NCBI GenBank assembly: GCA_050084985.1
Contig: JBITNC010000001.1
Span: 135,594,001-135,658,000 of the forward strand
Reading direction: 5' to 3'
From: Nageia nagi
Taxonomy: Eukaryota; Pinophyta
Length of the DNA stretch: 64,000 nucleotides
Shown here: positions 14,001-29,000 of the stretch, piece after piece
Layout: the number at the start of each line of letters is the position of its first letter
Position numbering within the stretch: position 1 is the first letter of the stretch
Program-made: the position numbers and the translations under genes
The notes under the pieces: generated by a model
What the model was told of the DNA's origin: nothing
The model's input: the letters and a program-made list of their open reading frames with translations, nothing else
Databases searched by the model: none

Positions 14001-17000
14001 ATGAAGAAATAAAAGAAATAATAATAATAGCAATTTTCAAAAATGTCACTTTACCAAATGCATATAATATAACTTTGTTTTTGACACAAAAACCCTCCTA
14101 AAACCTTGACTAACTCTATTCTCCCATATACTAACACATATTTTGACAATAAAACATAACAAACACTCCCAAATAACTCCACAACGGTAGATATCCCTCT
14201 TATGGGGTTTACAATGACTCCAAAAATATGAAAACATATTATATACAATGCTAGAAAATATTTGGGACATTACAAGTTTGCCCCTCCATAATTGCTTGTC
14301 CCAAGCAATGCCAATCCCAACTCAATATCACCAAGCTGGAACCAATTTGACCTTAAAGAAAATCCACTATGCTTTTGCTGCGCTCCTCTAACTGAAAATC
14401 CAGCATACCTAGGTGGTGCCTTCTTCTCCTTAGTATCCTTGCTGTCAACAGTAAACAAGGGTGCAAAGGATCTCATCATATGCCAAGGTATGATCCAAAC
14501 CCTTGACGCCAAACAAGGATGCCAAAGAATAGAATAAAGAACATATGCTTCCTTAGAAACACATTCGAAAGCTGTTCCCAAACTATCCCAAGGCTGCCCC
14601 AAAACTGCCCCAAGTCTGGTTGGATGCTAGAGCTGACCTGTAGTAGTCCTGTTGTCATACATATCAGACCTGACTTAGTGAAAATTAGATCTGATTTCCT
14701 TTCCCCAACCATGTGCCAAGGTTGTACTTACCCTTGAAATGTATCTAAAATCATTTCCCCTTCATCTCCCAAAGCCAAACCAACAATAGTGATGAATATG
14801 TTCATACTTCATACCAAAGCAACTGGGAACGGGACATGAATCAACAAACTTTGGCATTTCCCCAACAGTAGCCCCATCTTTAACTATACCCAAATCATAA
14901 ATGCAATTCCCCAATTCATGTAGGGTAGTAAACTCTCTTCCTAACAATCCACAACTATGAACAATATCAACAAGCTCATCAATCAACTCACATTCCTCAT
15001 ACAACATCCTTCCTTGCTGCTGTCCCAAAACTGGGCTGAAAGTACGAGTCAAAGGCTGAAATGTGTCCTCCAAAGTATGGTTAAGGTAGCCATATGAACG
15101 CACCATACTAGCCTAACTCTCCTAGTGAGATCATGGGAACAAGTCACATTTCTCATCTTTTCTATGTCACAAATAAAACCTGCTAACTCACCAATCCTCT
15201 TCACATTATGCCCAATTCTGATTTTCCCAGGAAAACCAATACCATTCATCATTGAAAATGTCCCCTTACACCAACTAGGACTTGCAGCAAACATGGTCCT
15301 CATGCCAACTCCAGCCAAAAAAAGAAATTCATGTGGTGTATTAGCCTTTCTCATCAAACAAAGGGAACCGATACCTGTTACTGTATGCAGCCTTCAAAAT
15401 TGTGGCAACAGTCCTCCCTTCCTTCTTGCAAAACGCAGCAGTCATTATGACGTATAACACAACCTTTGGTGATCTAAAATCAGTCTCACAACTCATAGCA
15501 GAAGCCCTTTTCTCTAACACAGAATTTGTCCGCACTTTGCCTTCAAAAATGGGCACAAATGCAGCCCAAAAATGTGTAGAAAGTGCAGTCCATGAAGTCT
15601 CCATTGGTGTGTTAACAACAGCCTCAAACACAATCCAAAATATTGGATCAAGATCAGCTCCATGCAAAACTGAATCTGATTTGACTCCAAGATCATGTTC
15701 TTCAACATCAACTACGTCATCTGGCAAAGCATTTACCTCATCAACAATTTCAGATTTCAATTCCTCTTCCTCAAAAATTCGAACATCTTCTTCAGTTGAT
15801 ATTTTTCCATCAACTTTTGCTCCACGAACCACATTTGGTTTCTTCTTGACATTTTCTTGCTTCTCTTCCATTGCTAGCACTTTCTTTGCAGCAGTGCATG
15901 ATAATTCTTCATTATTCTTCCAACAGGCTGGCAAGATCTTAGCTTTGATACCATTGTAGTGTGTAAATCACAAAATATACAAAATACCCAAAACAGAAAT
16001 ACTGCAAACAAACATAGCTATGAAATTTTTGTATTTTTATTTATTTTTCTTCAAACACCAAATTGTCATTGCAAATACAATTACTAGAAATTATAGATCA
16101 CATACAGATCCAATTGGAAAACCCTTCTAGATATCAAAACAAACCAGCAAATTGAATCTATTTGCCTATAGCTAGAACGTCCTGCTTTTTGAGCTGATAT
16201 GAGCACTTTGAAGCTGTAAAATTACCCTCCTAGGGTTGACGTTTGGTTGCATAGGACAATCTGGACCCTTTTAGCCTACAAATATGCTCCCTCTAGGTTG
16301 ACGTCACACTATAGTAGCCTCCAATTGCTAGATTACTACTCAAAACTCTCTGATTTTCCATCCAATAAGCAAATATGCAGTTATGCTCCATATTTGCTTT
16401 ACAATGTATGTCCAAATCACAAACCTTGATGTGGATTTGTCAGATCTAATTGGGTAGATAGCTAGCTGACCTAGCCTCCACTGGTTTGGTTCAATGGGAA
16501 CCCCAAAATCTCTGAAAGACACTTCTTGTAGTCTTCAAGAGCTTAAGAATTTGAAGAATTCTCCAATTCAATATCAAAACATCAACCACAACAAATGAAA
16601 CCCTAAAACACTTTTATACCTCACACCCTAATGTGAGAATAAATCCCAACCTTAAATTTAACTATAGAGGGCTAAGATTAGATCTCATACTCATAAAGTT
16701 CTATGGTTGTGATATAATCTCATGTTGAGATCACTTAAAGTCATTTAAGTCACCTGGGACCCACACAATGAAGAAATAATAATAATAATATCTTTCAAAA
16801 ACGTCACTTTACCAAATGCATATAATATAACTTTGTTTTTGACACAAAAACCCTCTTAACACCTTGACTAACTCTACTCTCCCATATACTAACACAACTA
16901 ACACATTTTGACAATAAAACATAACAATCACTCCCAAATAATTCCTCAATGGTAGATGTCCCTCTTTTAGGGTTTACAATGACTTCAAAAATACGAAAAC

Positions 17001-20000
17001 ATAGTATATACAAGGCTGGAAAATATTTGGGATATTACAAAGACAATAATGGAGTATTAGGAGGTGTCTTACTTATTTATGTAGATAAGTCATGTCTACA
17101 TCCAAACTGCACTCTCATTTCATATGTAGAAGAAGTGCTTATAGGTGAGTAAATTGCAAAATGTGTGTTAGATTGAAATTTGAATTTTTTTCCCTTTAAT
17201 TTTGGGAGGTGACCTGATTAGTTGAATTTCCATCATTCTCTTCAAAAGAAACTAAGATCAAATATTTGAAGTCAGCTTCTATTCATCAATATTTGAGGTC
17301 TACTTCTTTTCATTGAACAATATTTGAGTTCTACTTCTTTTCATTGAACAATATTTGACATCTAAATCTATTTATGGTATTACAGGCACTTGATGCCAAT
17401 TCCTTGGCTCTATGGAATTGATTGTCTAATGAAACTAGATGTACTCTACAGGCAAGAATGATAATGTTTAGTGGAGATATTGTTAACATGTTTATTGATA
17501 ATGATAAACTTGGCACTTTTGAAATCTTCTTGTTTGTTTATATCTTTGATAAAATAGACGGCTCAGATGTAGATGCTCTTTGATAACTGTTACAAGTGGA
17601 AAATCAAAATGATTAGGAAATTGAAGGGTAGATGTTTATGGCTTACCAGATGTGAGCAAGCTTAAATGGGATTGTATTTCAATTCTAACATATGATATCT
17701 CTCAATCAGTATATGGCAAACTGCTAAATATCTAGCATGTAGATTCAAGAAAATAGAGATTACTCTAATGGGAATTTTTTTTTAGCATCAAGGAAATATA
17801 TTTACATTACTTTATCACAAAAGAATAAAATTTAATCACCCTTTATAGAATTTGATTGCATTTAACCATGACATACCATCATTTCCTTGAGCAAATATAA
17901 ACACTATCAAAATAACATGATCAAGATGATATCTAGTAGGCATCATACGTCTAAATAGTGGAGATCAAACAAAGCACATCCCAATGACTGCCAAAATGAT
18001 CCTCTCATTATATCTAGGTCAACTGGGTTCCAAGGGTATGCTAAATTCTAGAATCTGCAGTGGAGTGCATGGTTAGGCAACCATAGACCTGCCAAATTTG
18101 TGCACACTATACATTACAAATCGTCTTCCGAGATTTGGCCTCTTGTAGTAACACAATTTGTTCCTCGATTCCTTATGAGTCTTTAAACAACATTTCATCG
18201 GTGTTTGCTGTTAAAGGCCCTCACATTCCATGAATGGAATTTCATTTGGACTTTGGTTGGAGAAAGTTGAGACCAGATCCTTTATTCTGCTTGACTCAAC
18301 CAATATTTCTCCTTCCCTTCAAAATTTTGTGATGCGTCTTTTTGCCAACTTTCTGGTTGGCATCTGTACATATTTTTTGGGTCATTTTGTTGTCGGCCAA
18401 GTAAGTTGGGAGATATACCTTTTTGAAGGTTTGACTCTTCCATGGTCACATCTTCTTTTGTTAGTAGCATGGAGAAAGTCGACATCTGATTGGGGTCTTC
18501 TAGGGCTCTCCTCCCAGTTGGGTTTGTTCATTACTTTTGCACCTTGCATGCTAAGAATATTGCTCGGTTAATCTATGTTGACAACCACCATAGCCCGATT
18601 ATCCAAAAGCCTATCCCTATAGATATTCTTGAAGTCATTTCCGTCTTCATGTTGCCCAACCAACTTTGTACTTGGCTGTACCTTTTACTCTTGTGGAATT
18701 TGGAACCTAGAAATCTCTTTTACTTTTATAGAGAACATTTTGTTCCTATAAGGGACTACTAGGGTTTGGTTACTGAAGACATGTTAAATTCACTACCAAC
18801 AGAGTTTAGAGTTACAAAGAGATTTTGGGTGTTAGAGTTCAAAGGTTGAGTGGTTGGGGCCTTTTTTTGAGTATTATGTGTTCTTTTGGTCTTGTCCTTG
18901 ACCTCCATGAATCCCTTTGCATCTTTCTGGGGTCATGTTCTTTTGGTTTGTGGAGAACTATGCAAGGATTTCCATAACAAGTTGATTGATATTTTGACTT
19001 TCGAATTTCATGTTTCTGGATGCAAGTTGTATAAGCTAAAGTTTCACTGTTGTGAATCAGGGTTTCCAGAACTGTAGCTACTGCAGGCTGTCTTGTTCTA
19101 TTATTTTGACACTATATTGAAAACATATATAGAGTGCAGTCACATGAAGTTGTAAAACGATACTGCTTCCTGTCTTTAGCAAAGGTTGCTAGGCATGAAT
19201 GCTTACTTTTAACATGATCTGTGAATTATATATTTTTTCTTATTTCTGCACATCCAAATTGTATTTGATATTATAATTTATTAAATATTCACCTTAATTA
19301 TTGTGCACAAACCTTGAGTGTACTGCATGTGTTATCAGAACCTGCAAGAACTGTATCCTTGAAGTCTGGATGTTTAGTTGTTTGGGCATGTGGGCCATTC
19401 ATTCACAAGCCTAGCTAACAACAAACTTTGTACACATACACATCTCCCTTTCCTCCTGTACCATTTAGGCCCCATCCTCTTTGCAACTTTGTAATGTGAT
19501 TGAACATTAAACGAGAAAACTGAGACAAATGATAAACTCACACATCTGCTTTACCTCCTGTACCATTTATTCCTCTCTTTCCTGCCACTTTCTCACCATC
19601 CACAATTCTCCACCATAATTCTTTAAACATTTGCTGTAACCATGACTGAGCAAAGAATGGATTGAAAGTCAAATATGCCAGATAAATAAGCCCAAAACTT
19701 TGTCCCTTGCAATCTAGACCATAAAAAATGAAAATAATACAGAAAATTATAGACATTTTTTGGCTGCCTTGGAAAAAACCGAATCATGCTGCCCATTTTG
19801 TGTAAAATCCTGAAAAGAAATAGCCACTAATGTAGTGAACCAGCCAATTTAGACAGGAAATATTGCAGAAAATATTACAGAAAATTATTCAAACCCTAGC
19901 TCGACCAAACAGAAAACTACAACAGCAAATGGCAGAAATAAATTTATGATTTTTATTATTCTGAAACAACTTCTTTTCAACAATAGAATGCAATAGTGCA

Positions 20001-23000
20001 GATTTGGGATCTAGCAACTGTCTAGAACAGAAAATACGTCAAATAAATACCAGAAATGGCCCCTAGAGCTGAGGTCTTGGCTAAAAATGGCCAAGTATAA
20101 TTTCTTGATGTTCTAGAAAATTCTCCAAACCCTCAGTGGTTGGAACATAGCTTGCAAAAGTCAAAAACACCTCAAAATTGTAGAATGAGTCCCACCTTGA
20201 GGCATATAGAAGGGAAAAACCCTCCTCAAAATTGCTTCCAGTTTGCCACCAATGGCAGATCTGAATTTTTGTATCAACTCCTTAGCAATTGAAGCACAAA
20301 TACAAACCTTGGATGGATTTGTTTACAAGGCTAATTAGTTAGCTAGTTGGCCTAGCCTCTAGTGGAGAGATCCAAAGGGAACCACACATCTCTTGTAAAA
20401 ATTTCCAGCAATTTCCAAGAGCCCAAAAAATACAACAATATTCTCCCAATGTCAACAATATTTGACCATTGTTTATTTAGAATTGATAGAAGTTGCAATA
20501 GTCCAGGTGTTTTTATTGTTTCACTTTTGGTTCTTTGAAATATTTCAAATTCCTCCACAATTTTGTTTTTTGTCTTGTTTAAGTCCCTCCCAAAGGAATG
20601 TTTGCCTTACTTTGTGGTAAACAGTCCAATACAACATGTAGAATTGTTTTTCCTTTTGATTTGGGTAATCCTTCAATAAAGTCCATTGAGATATTTGACC
20701 ATTGTTTATTTGAAATTTATAGGGGTTGCAATAGTCTAGGTGTTCTTTTACTATTTCACTTTTGTTTCTCTACTATTTCGCTTTTGTTTCTCTAAGGTAT
20801 TTTAAATTCCTCCACAAATTTCTTTTTATGTTGTTAAGTCCCTCCCAAAAGTGACTTACTTTGTGATACATTTTGAAGAATTCAAATTGACTTGTTTTAG
20901 GGCATGCATGTAGCTCTTAGAGAATCAATTCCTTACATTTGGAATTTTTGCCCAAGAATATCTTGTTTTCGAATTTGAGAATTTCATGGGATGTAGGTGA
21001 CTTTACCCAATGTGATTCTTTGTGGAGATTTACCTGGTATCTTGGATATAGGATTATCAAGATTTGAATTTTCCAAGGATAATATTGGAAATACATGCTA
21101 TTATAATTGTCTTAGTGGGACAAATTTAATGATGTTGATCACCCAATGGGTAAATCTTGTATTGACTCAACCAAGGGTGTTATCAGAGATACACGACTAT
21201 TGCAATCATAATGATGAGACGAATCTAATGGTGTAGATATCTTGATGGTCGTTTACTCTTTTATCCCACTACTAGTTTGATAATATCTAGAAGTGAGGTT
21301 GCAAGAAAAAGAAATTGCAGGATTTTCAGTACTCGACTAGATTTGTCGTCTAGCGTATTCATATCATAGTAATGCATTTGGATTTGCTCTTCCATACTAT
21401 AGGTAATTGGGATCAAAGCTTTGATACCACTTGTTATAATTCAACTAACATAAGTAACATAAATAACATGCACATTCCACAATTCCAGTAGTCAAGTATA
21501 ACCAATCATAGCAAATAACAATATATGATAATTAACAACGGAATACCATGCACAATTGCAAATCTAGAAAACTAAATATGTAATATTTCAAATATTTTCT
21601 AATACTGAAATATGCAAACTAAGCACCAAAAATACTAAATAAAATGCTCTAAAAATCAATTACACAGGCTAGAATACCAACGTTTCATTTAGGGACACAA
21701 AATATCATTCATACACATCCATAAACCTTATGTCAAGCTTCTAGAGGCAAGATAATTGCAAATAGACAACAAAATGAGACAAATATATGGAGATCAATGT
21801 GCCAACGACTGAATTAAGCAATGAAGAGTGATTACAAGCCTCAAATCTGCCCAAAGGGCTCACATTGGCCTCCAAGGAGCCAACTAGGGCACATACACAT
21901 GCAAATATGATCATTGCTGAAACAATGGATGGGACAACCACACTCCCTCAAGATTTGAATCCTCTCCATTGAAGGAACTCTCTCCAAATCCTGGAAACCA
22001 ACTGAATGGTAGGATTGCAACTTGTAGAATACCATCGGCTGGACTAAGATGTTGCATCGTAGTCGTAGATTAGCTAGATCCCTTAGCCTGCTAACCCTCC
22101 TAGATGCTGCACCTAGGGTAAGATGTTGCGCCAAGACTTGTGCCTTCTGAACAGAAGAAGAGATAATCCAAAACTCAACATATCCATGCAATGATGCTCC
22201 AATGCCTAATATACTTCAAGTCTGGATCTAGATCATCACCTCGAAATCATCAATGCCTCCCTAATCCAACGTTAGCCTCCTAGGGGCCCTCAAATACGTC
22301 AAACATGTCATAAATGCTCATGTGTGGGGTTTAGAGTCTCCCCAACGTGTGACGTTGGTCTCCAAGGGTGATGGGATGTCTCCAAGTCCAACGTTGGGCT
22401 CCTAGAAGTCCCCCCATGTCATGCGTTGAGTTTCTAGAAGTCATACATGTTCCTAGATCCTATTTTCATGTCCATACAACGCCTTGGGATTCTCACAATC
22501 AATTCTTCGGATCTCCAAGTACATAAAATAACATTCAAATATGCTAGCCTATGCGTGGGAGGAAAACGTCCCTCTTGGGGCTCACAATGGGTTCCAATGG
22601 ACCATTATTATTTCTATCCCAAGTAACTAACAGCAAATACATAAATAAATAAATATTTACAAAAAGGGAATCCTTAGGATTCCAAAATTAATTATCTTTT
22701 ACAAAAAGGGGATGTTACAAAATAAAGAAGTTTGCAATGAGTAATCAACAAGAGATCTAAGAGGCTTCTACCACTTCAATGGGTTGACCTCACAAGTATG
22801 CGGAGATATTGAATTAGACAATATTATGTCTATGGTGTCTAACCCATGCTCCTATTTATATGCAAATATGACTATTGCACTAATGTCTATGCCATAGAGC
22901 TGATCTATAGCCAAATGACAATGATATAAAGCCTAATTATGCGCTAATGCAAGTGTCATAAACCACTTCCTTTCTCATGATTTCTCTCTGAATTTTTGTT

Positions 23001-26000
23001 GCAGCCATAATGTATTCCTCAAGCGTTCCTTCTTGTTATCATATTATGCCTTTGACTTTTGGTCAAATGAGAGACAATTACTCTACCTTTGCTGCCGATT
23101 CCTTCATTTGATTGGCCGCGGGTGCTTTTATTTTGTTTTTGATTTTTGTTTTCCATAATTTTTGAGAGTTGAAGTATGCAATAGCCACTTAGAGAGGCCA
23201 AAGTCTCAGATATGCACCAATATTGGGTAAGGAAATATATCTGATGGCAATCACTACATTTGCATTACCACTATTTATAGATCACTAAGGCTAATCTCTA
23301 TGCTCCAGGGTGACCTTAATACTATGAATTCTATACTAAGGCCTTGAGTCAATCAAATACAAGTTAGCTAATGCTGATTTATTGGAGCTGTTACATTCCT
23401 TCATAAACATTCAAGTACTCTTTTATAACATAAATTGTTAAGCAGTTTGCAAATGTTTTCAAACCTTTTGAGGGATTTGCAAACGTTAAAGGTTTTTGCT
23501 TTATCCATTAATTTGTTCTGTTAATGAATGGATTGAAATTCTGTGTTGTTGAGCCAATGTTTTGTGGTCTATTTTATGGCTATTGGCCGCTAGATGGTTC
23601 TGGCTTGTATTCTGAACTCACCAGTCAGTCTTTATAATCGCTGTCATAGAGACAGACAGAAATACTGCTTTGTGCCTCAGATCAAATTTTGTTGTTGTAC
23701 AATAAATAGATTGATATGGTGCCATTCATATTTTAGAAACTGGTCTATTGCTTTGTTGTTGTGAGAAATTCAAGCAAGACTACAAAAGCCTCATCACAGC
23801 ATATGATATGTGGACAGAATGATTATTATCTATATACATGTGTTCAGATGAAGTCTTAGCTACTTATATATTCTCAATGTAAATACAGAACAATAGTAAA
23901 TGAGCTTGGTACTGGTCTTATTACTGTACAAAATGGCATTTTTCCTTATGTGCCTCCTTAACTGTGTTCCTACTTGCTCATTCTTCCAGGAAGAATACTA
24001 GCCTTTCTAAGTGGCGATGCCCAACATATAATACTGGCTATTGAAGATAAGTTGGGTGCCAAGGAATTATAAGCTTGGCTGTACAATTAAGAGATTTATA
24101 TTGAATGCCAAACATGAATTGAGAAGTAAAAATTTCAATTACTTGTCTTCGATTGGACTGTTGAGCATTTTTTTTTTGCAAATTATACTAAAACTCTATG
24201 CTACTAATACAATAACATCCTCCCATTTTTCCATTTGATTGTTCTGTAGAGGATTATTTTTGTTAGAAATTGTACTTAGAATCTATGCCACTAACATAGT
24301 TACAACTGTTCCATTCTCCCTGGGGGTCGAAGTCTAAAGCATAAACCAAAAAGATAAATCCTGTTAGACTATGAAGATGAAACAAATTAAAATAACATTC
24401 TTATGGCACAGTTTTGATCAATGTCATGCAAAGGTCTTAATATTTCCGTTGAAATGAATAATATACAGACAAGGTAATCTTTAACTTACCAGTATGCAGC
24501 CTGACATTTTGTCGCGTTATAACTGTGTATGAAGAAAATGAACTCAGTGGATTTCTCTTATGCTTGTTGATCCAAACTTGATGAAAGCTATTTATAAAGA
24601 AACCAAGGTGCAAGGTAATTATAATCCAGACTGATTTAAATAGTTGAAGGAAAAAGTAATCACAAGTTCACACGTACTGCAACTTCTTAAACCTAAAATG
24701 GTTACATTTACACAATTTTAATTACAATCTGTAATATTGCTTAGACATAATATGATATATCATTATAAATTAGTGATTAAATCTAATAGGCTAAAATGGT
24801 TACATTTACACAATTTTACTTCCTATATTTGCATAGCTTAAAAGAAAAATAAATAATAACCCAATTTTAATTTTCAGAGATTGACCAGTTGCAATTACTA
24901 AAATGAAAAATCTATGAAAACAACTTTAATAGAGAAAGAAAAACTTAATAGAAGAGGTTGCATTTTTGGTTCCTGGCCATCTGTCCTCCCTTAAGCATTT
25001 TGGAATTTCATTTGAAGGAGGTATCTGGAATTCTGGTTCAATTAAGCATTGCAGATGGACTGCATGCTTTTCTTCAAAACTTGTATAGGTTACTATTTTC
25101 AATTAGAAGTTATAAAGCTTCTACTTGCTGATGCCTTGTCCAAAATTATTATTATTTAACTTTGCTATCCATAAATAATGGGTGATAATCCTTGAAATTT
25201 GCACATTAAATGGTGACCAAAAACCTTGAGAGCTTAGCAATTTAGTGTTTGTTGAGAGCTTAGAAATTTTAAGTTACTTTTCCATGTTTTTTAGATTTTG
25301 TTGAATCTTGTGAGTCCACGCATTGAGACTCGGAATCGCAATTCCCGACAAGTTTGACAACTATGTTGCAAGCTGATATAACCTAAGGGGAGGATCATTC
25401 CACTATCAATCTATAGAAAGTATTGAGAATAATACAATAGCTTGGGCATGAAGGGTTGTTGGGGAGTAACCCAAGTGGTTTGAAACTTTGGATGTAGGTG
25501 TTGTAAATTGTCTCTCATATCGATATCACTGACTCAATTGGAATTGTGTGGGTTCTCTTGAGGATTAGGTAATCGATTTTGGGAGAGGCTTAAGCATTGG
25601 ACTGCATTAGTGACCTCCGCGGACCAACACCATAGACAACCTTGTATGACTAGATTCATAGAAGTCAAGGCCCTACAAGACCATGTGAAAGAAAAAAAAC
25701 CAATGCTACAAGAGGCAACAATTGTAGAGGTTGGTAGCCAAACTCTATGAGCATGAGGTGGTGGGGAACAAACCTCTTGCCATGAATGGAGTAGTATAGT
25801 GTGTTGACCAAAATCCTCTCTACTATGGTCCAATCTAAGGCCCTTAGGTTGGGACGCTATACCTCGACACCATAGAGAATTGTGGGGGTGACTAGGGGTA
25901 TGGAACAACTAGAGTTTGGACGTAATGTCCTAGAATTGAAGCTAGACACACTGCCTCTCTAGGGTGGAAATAATTGTGTACCTTATACAAACACTACGTG

Positions 26001-29000
26001 GGGTTGCAAACCTCATCAAAAATCTAGTCTTGGAGAAGAGCACTTCCAATTAAGTATATGAGGTGGAGGTTTGAATAAATCTGTTCCAACAAATGATTTG
26101 ACTATGGATGGTAGTAATCTATGAAATGTTGAAGTCCAAAACATTGGTTTTATTGATGTTGACCACTGACTCTTACCTGTTGTTGAAGGAGTCTTAAGGC
26201 ATTCACCAAAGACTGTAGATCCTTTGTAATGTGTGAGAGAAGAACAATGTTGTCGGCAAAGAGAAGGGTGGGAACCCACCTACCATGGAGGAGGCAACTT
26301 GTCTTGGCATCGATGGTCTCCAATAGGAAGGACTTGAACTTATCAATGTATAGTTTGAAGAGAGTTGGAGAGAGTGGGCAGTGTTGCTTCACACCAATGG
26401 TACTAAGATTACTATCAAAGAGGCCCTTTGAAGTTCAAACTTGACTTGACAAGGTCTTGTAGAGAGTCATGATGTCTGTTAGGCCAATTTGAGGAAACCC
26501 TAATCGTCATAGTCTATCCATAAATTGGTGTTGTGGAACTATGTCAAATGCTTTCCTAAAGTCCACAAATAAATAATAGATTTAGATCTTACGAAACTTG
26601 GCCTCCTCAATGATTGCCCAAAGGGTGAGGATGGGGTTGGTGGTGTAATAGTCTTTGTGGAAACCAATTTGCCCTTTTGCTTTAAAAGCTCTTATCATCT
26701 GCAATTTATGAAATATAGTCCTGTAAGATTGTGGCATAAAGTTTGTCCATGGTGTGATCAATGATGTGGTGCTGTAATTACTTGGTTCATTAGGGTCACC
26801 ATATTTGAGGATACAATGGATGATGTTAGAGGTTTAAGAAGTGAGGTAACTAGAGAAAATGGTATTGTTGAAGAGTCTAGATGGCAAGGAGGAGGGTAAC
26901 ATTGGCATATTTTGAGGAGCTCAGCTTGGAGTTTTGAAATCTCAAAGGTTTTTTTGGAGTTGAGCTTTTGGATTGCATTGCAAGTGATTGAGGGGGGAGG
27001 GGGACAGGATGGGAGATGATGCAGTTTGGTTGGGGTCATTGTAGAGTTGAGAGGCAGTTTGCTAGTCGTGAAGGATGATACGAATCGGTTTATAGATTTT
27101 GACTAGAAAGGAGTGCCAAAAAGATTTGGAGTTAAGGAGAATAGAAGAGATGACCTCTCGTCGCCTCTTGGCTAAGAATTAGCATTTCTTAGTCATTAGG
27201 AAGTTATTATGAGATTGAGTGGGTGGAAGAAGAGGAAAAATCAAGGGTGATTGTATGTTTGAGGTGGTTGTGATTGTCCTTACAATCCGTGTCAAACCAT
27301 TGACTAATCAATTAATGAGTTGGTGGTTGTGGGCAAGGTGATGGGTGAGTGTTATGGGGCGAAGCCTGAAGGGTTGTGGATGGGAGTCTATCAACAAGAA
27401 AAAGGGTCTGGGCATCAATGGAGGGGAATGATTGCATGTCATGGAGCTTTTGTTTTAGGATGATTTTATATAAGGGAGAGAGGGCCGAATCAAAGTGGAT
27501 GATCATACGAAGGGAGGATTATGTGGTGGCTGAAGTGTAGGGGGAGGGAGAGGCGAATGAGCCAAGAGGAAGAGGCTCAGGTGGGCATGGTTAGTAAGGG
27601 GGAGACAAGGAGAAACTCGAAAAGGTTGGACATGGGTGATGAGCAAAGGATTTGGAGAAAGAAAGAAAAAGTATATTAATGTCCATGGGTGATCAAAAGC
27701 GGTCAATGGGACTGTTAAGTACAATCATGCTCATGGAGCCCGCAAAGCCCAACCTGGGCAGCAAATAGATAAAATAAAGACCTAAATGCATAAAAGATTA
27801 ACTAATCAAATACAACCACAAAAATGCTACAACCCTAAAAGGGAGGTACAAATTTTGGTAGATCCACAGGGAGGTCGTCCTAGGTCTCTTCAAGGGGAGA
27901 ATATGGCGGTACTCCTTGCTTTAGGGACCCCGCTAATTGCTATGAGAAGCCTCTATGGTACTATTGATGGTTGAGAAAGTTGTGATTTGTCACATCCTTG
28001 ACGATGATTGGGTGTTCTGGGTACGTCTCTTGGTCCTACGTAGCGGTTGTATAGGCTCAACTTTGTCTCCTATGAGCCCCTTTAGGAGAAGGAGCTCAGA
28101 AGAAGGATGTGATGCGTTGAACCTCGGTCGTCTATTGAGCATGAGCTAGGAGGCACCTCCAAAGAAGGAAGGCCTCTCGAAGATAGAGCGCTTGACAACG
28201 TTGGTTTGGATACGGGATGAATGTGGCTAACGAGCTGAGCTTGTTGGAAGAGGCAATGGTATCGACCTTGAATCTCGTAGTAAACCGTGCACTGGAAGAC
28301 AAAATGGTCCTTAGAATCAGTCTCACGGGAGCAAAGGCGACAAACTCGTAGATCTCTATCTATGTGGTGATTTGTCTCCACCCTCAACTGGTGGGAGTAG
28401 ACTCGAAGCTGTTCAAGGTGCATCCTCAACCCCAAAGAGAGATGTAAGCTGGTGTATCCAGGCAGAAGGATCACTCCTCTGTCTAATTGAAGATAACATA
28501 GAGCATAGTGGTCTAGCTTGGGTGTCAACAGTTGGGAGGAGACACCTAAGTGGTCTAAATGAAATCTCTCGGATTGCAGTCAAAGAGTCAGTTGGGGTCC
28601 TAGATGAGTCCTCTGGTGGTAATGGTAATCTCTTTGGAGAAAACCCAAATCTTTGAAGCATCTTGGAAATCTCGGCGAGGTCAATTGAGGAAGCCAAAGC
28701 TCTCAACAGAAGCTTGGTTGTAACTCTCCCCCGGATAGAAAAACGTTGGAGGCGTTGAAGATAGAGGACAATGTAAGCAAGGATTGACACCAAAAGGTGT
28801 TGACAACCAAACTCTGCAAGTATGATAAGATGTGGGACTGTCCTCTTACTCCGAATGAAGTGAGATAGGAAAGTGAACAAGATCGTCTCTATAGAGGTCC
28901 AATTCACTACTCTCAAGCTGGAACCGCAAATATCAACTTCGTACAAGGTTGTGGGTGTGACCAAGGTCTGGAACAACTCTAACTTGGATCATACATCTTG

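Larger units (their letters stand above)
13865..17039 (-). mobile_element. Non-autonomous LTR retrotransposon with truncated 3' LTR
   Basis: Minus orientation. The 5' LTR is 17039-15955 (begins TGTAATATCCC, ends CACTACA), with GGTATAAAAG at 16611-16620 as likely promoter. A primer-binding site (TGGTATCAAAGC, 15942-15953) follows one base after it. The internal region is about 1.7 kb, ending in a polypurine tract (GGAGGGGCAAACT) next to 14274. There the LTR start repeats as TGTAATGTCCC, but only about 410 bp of the second LTR (14274-13865) remain. No RT, integrase or RNase H is present, so movement would have depended on another element. Confidence 0.78.

Noticed and set aside
14051-17013. Pair of similar small ORFs at 14051-14248 and 16804-17013
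   Set aside because: They are the same part of the two LTR copies, so the resemblance comes from LTR duplication, not from coding constraint.
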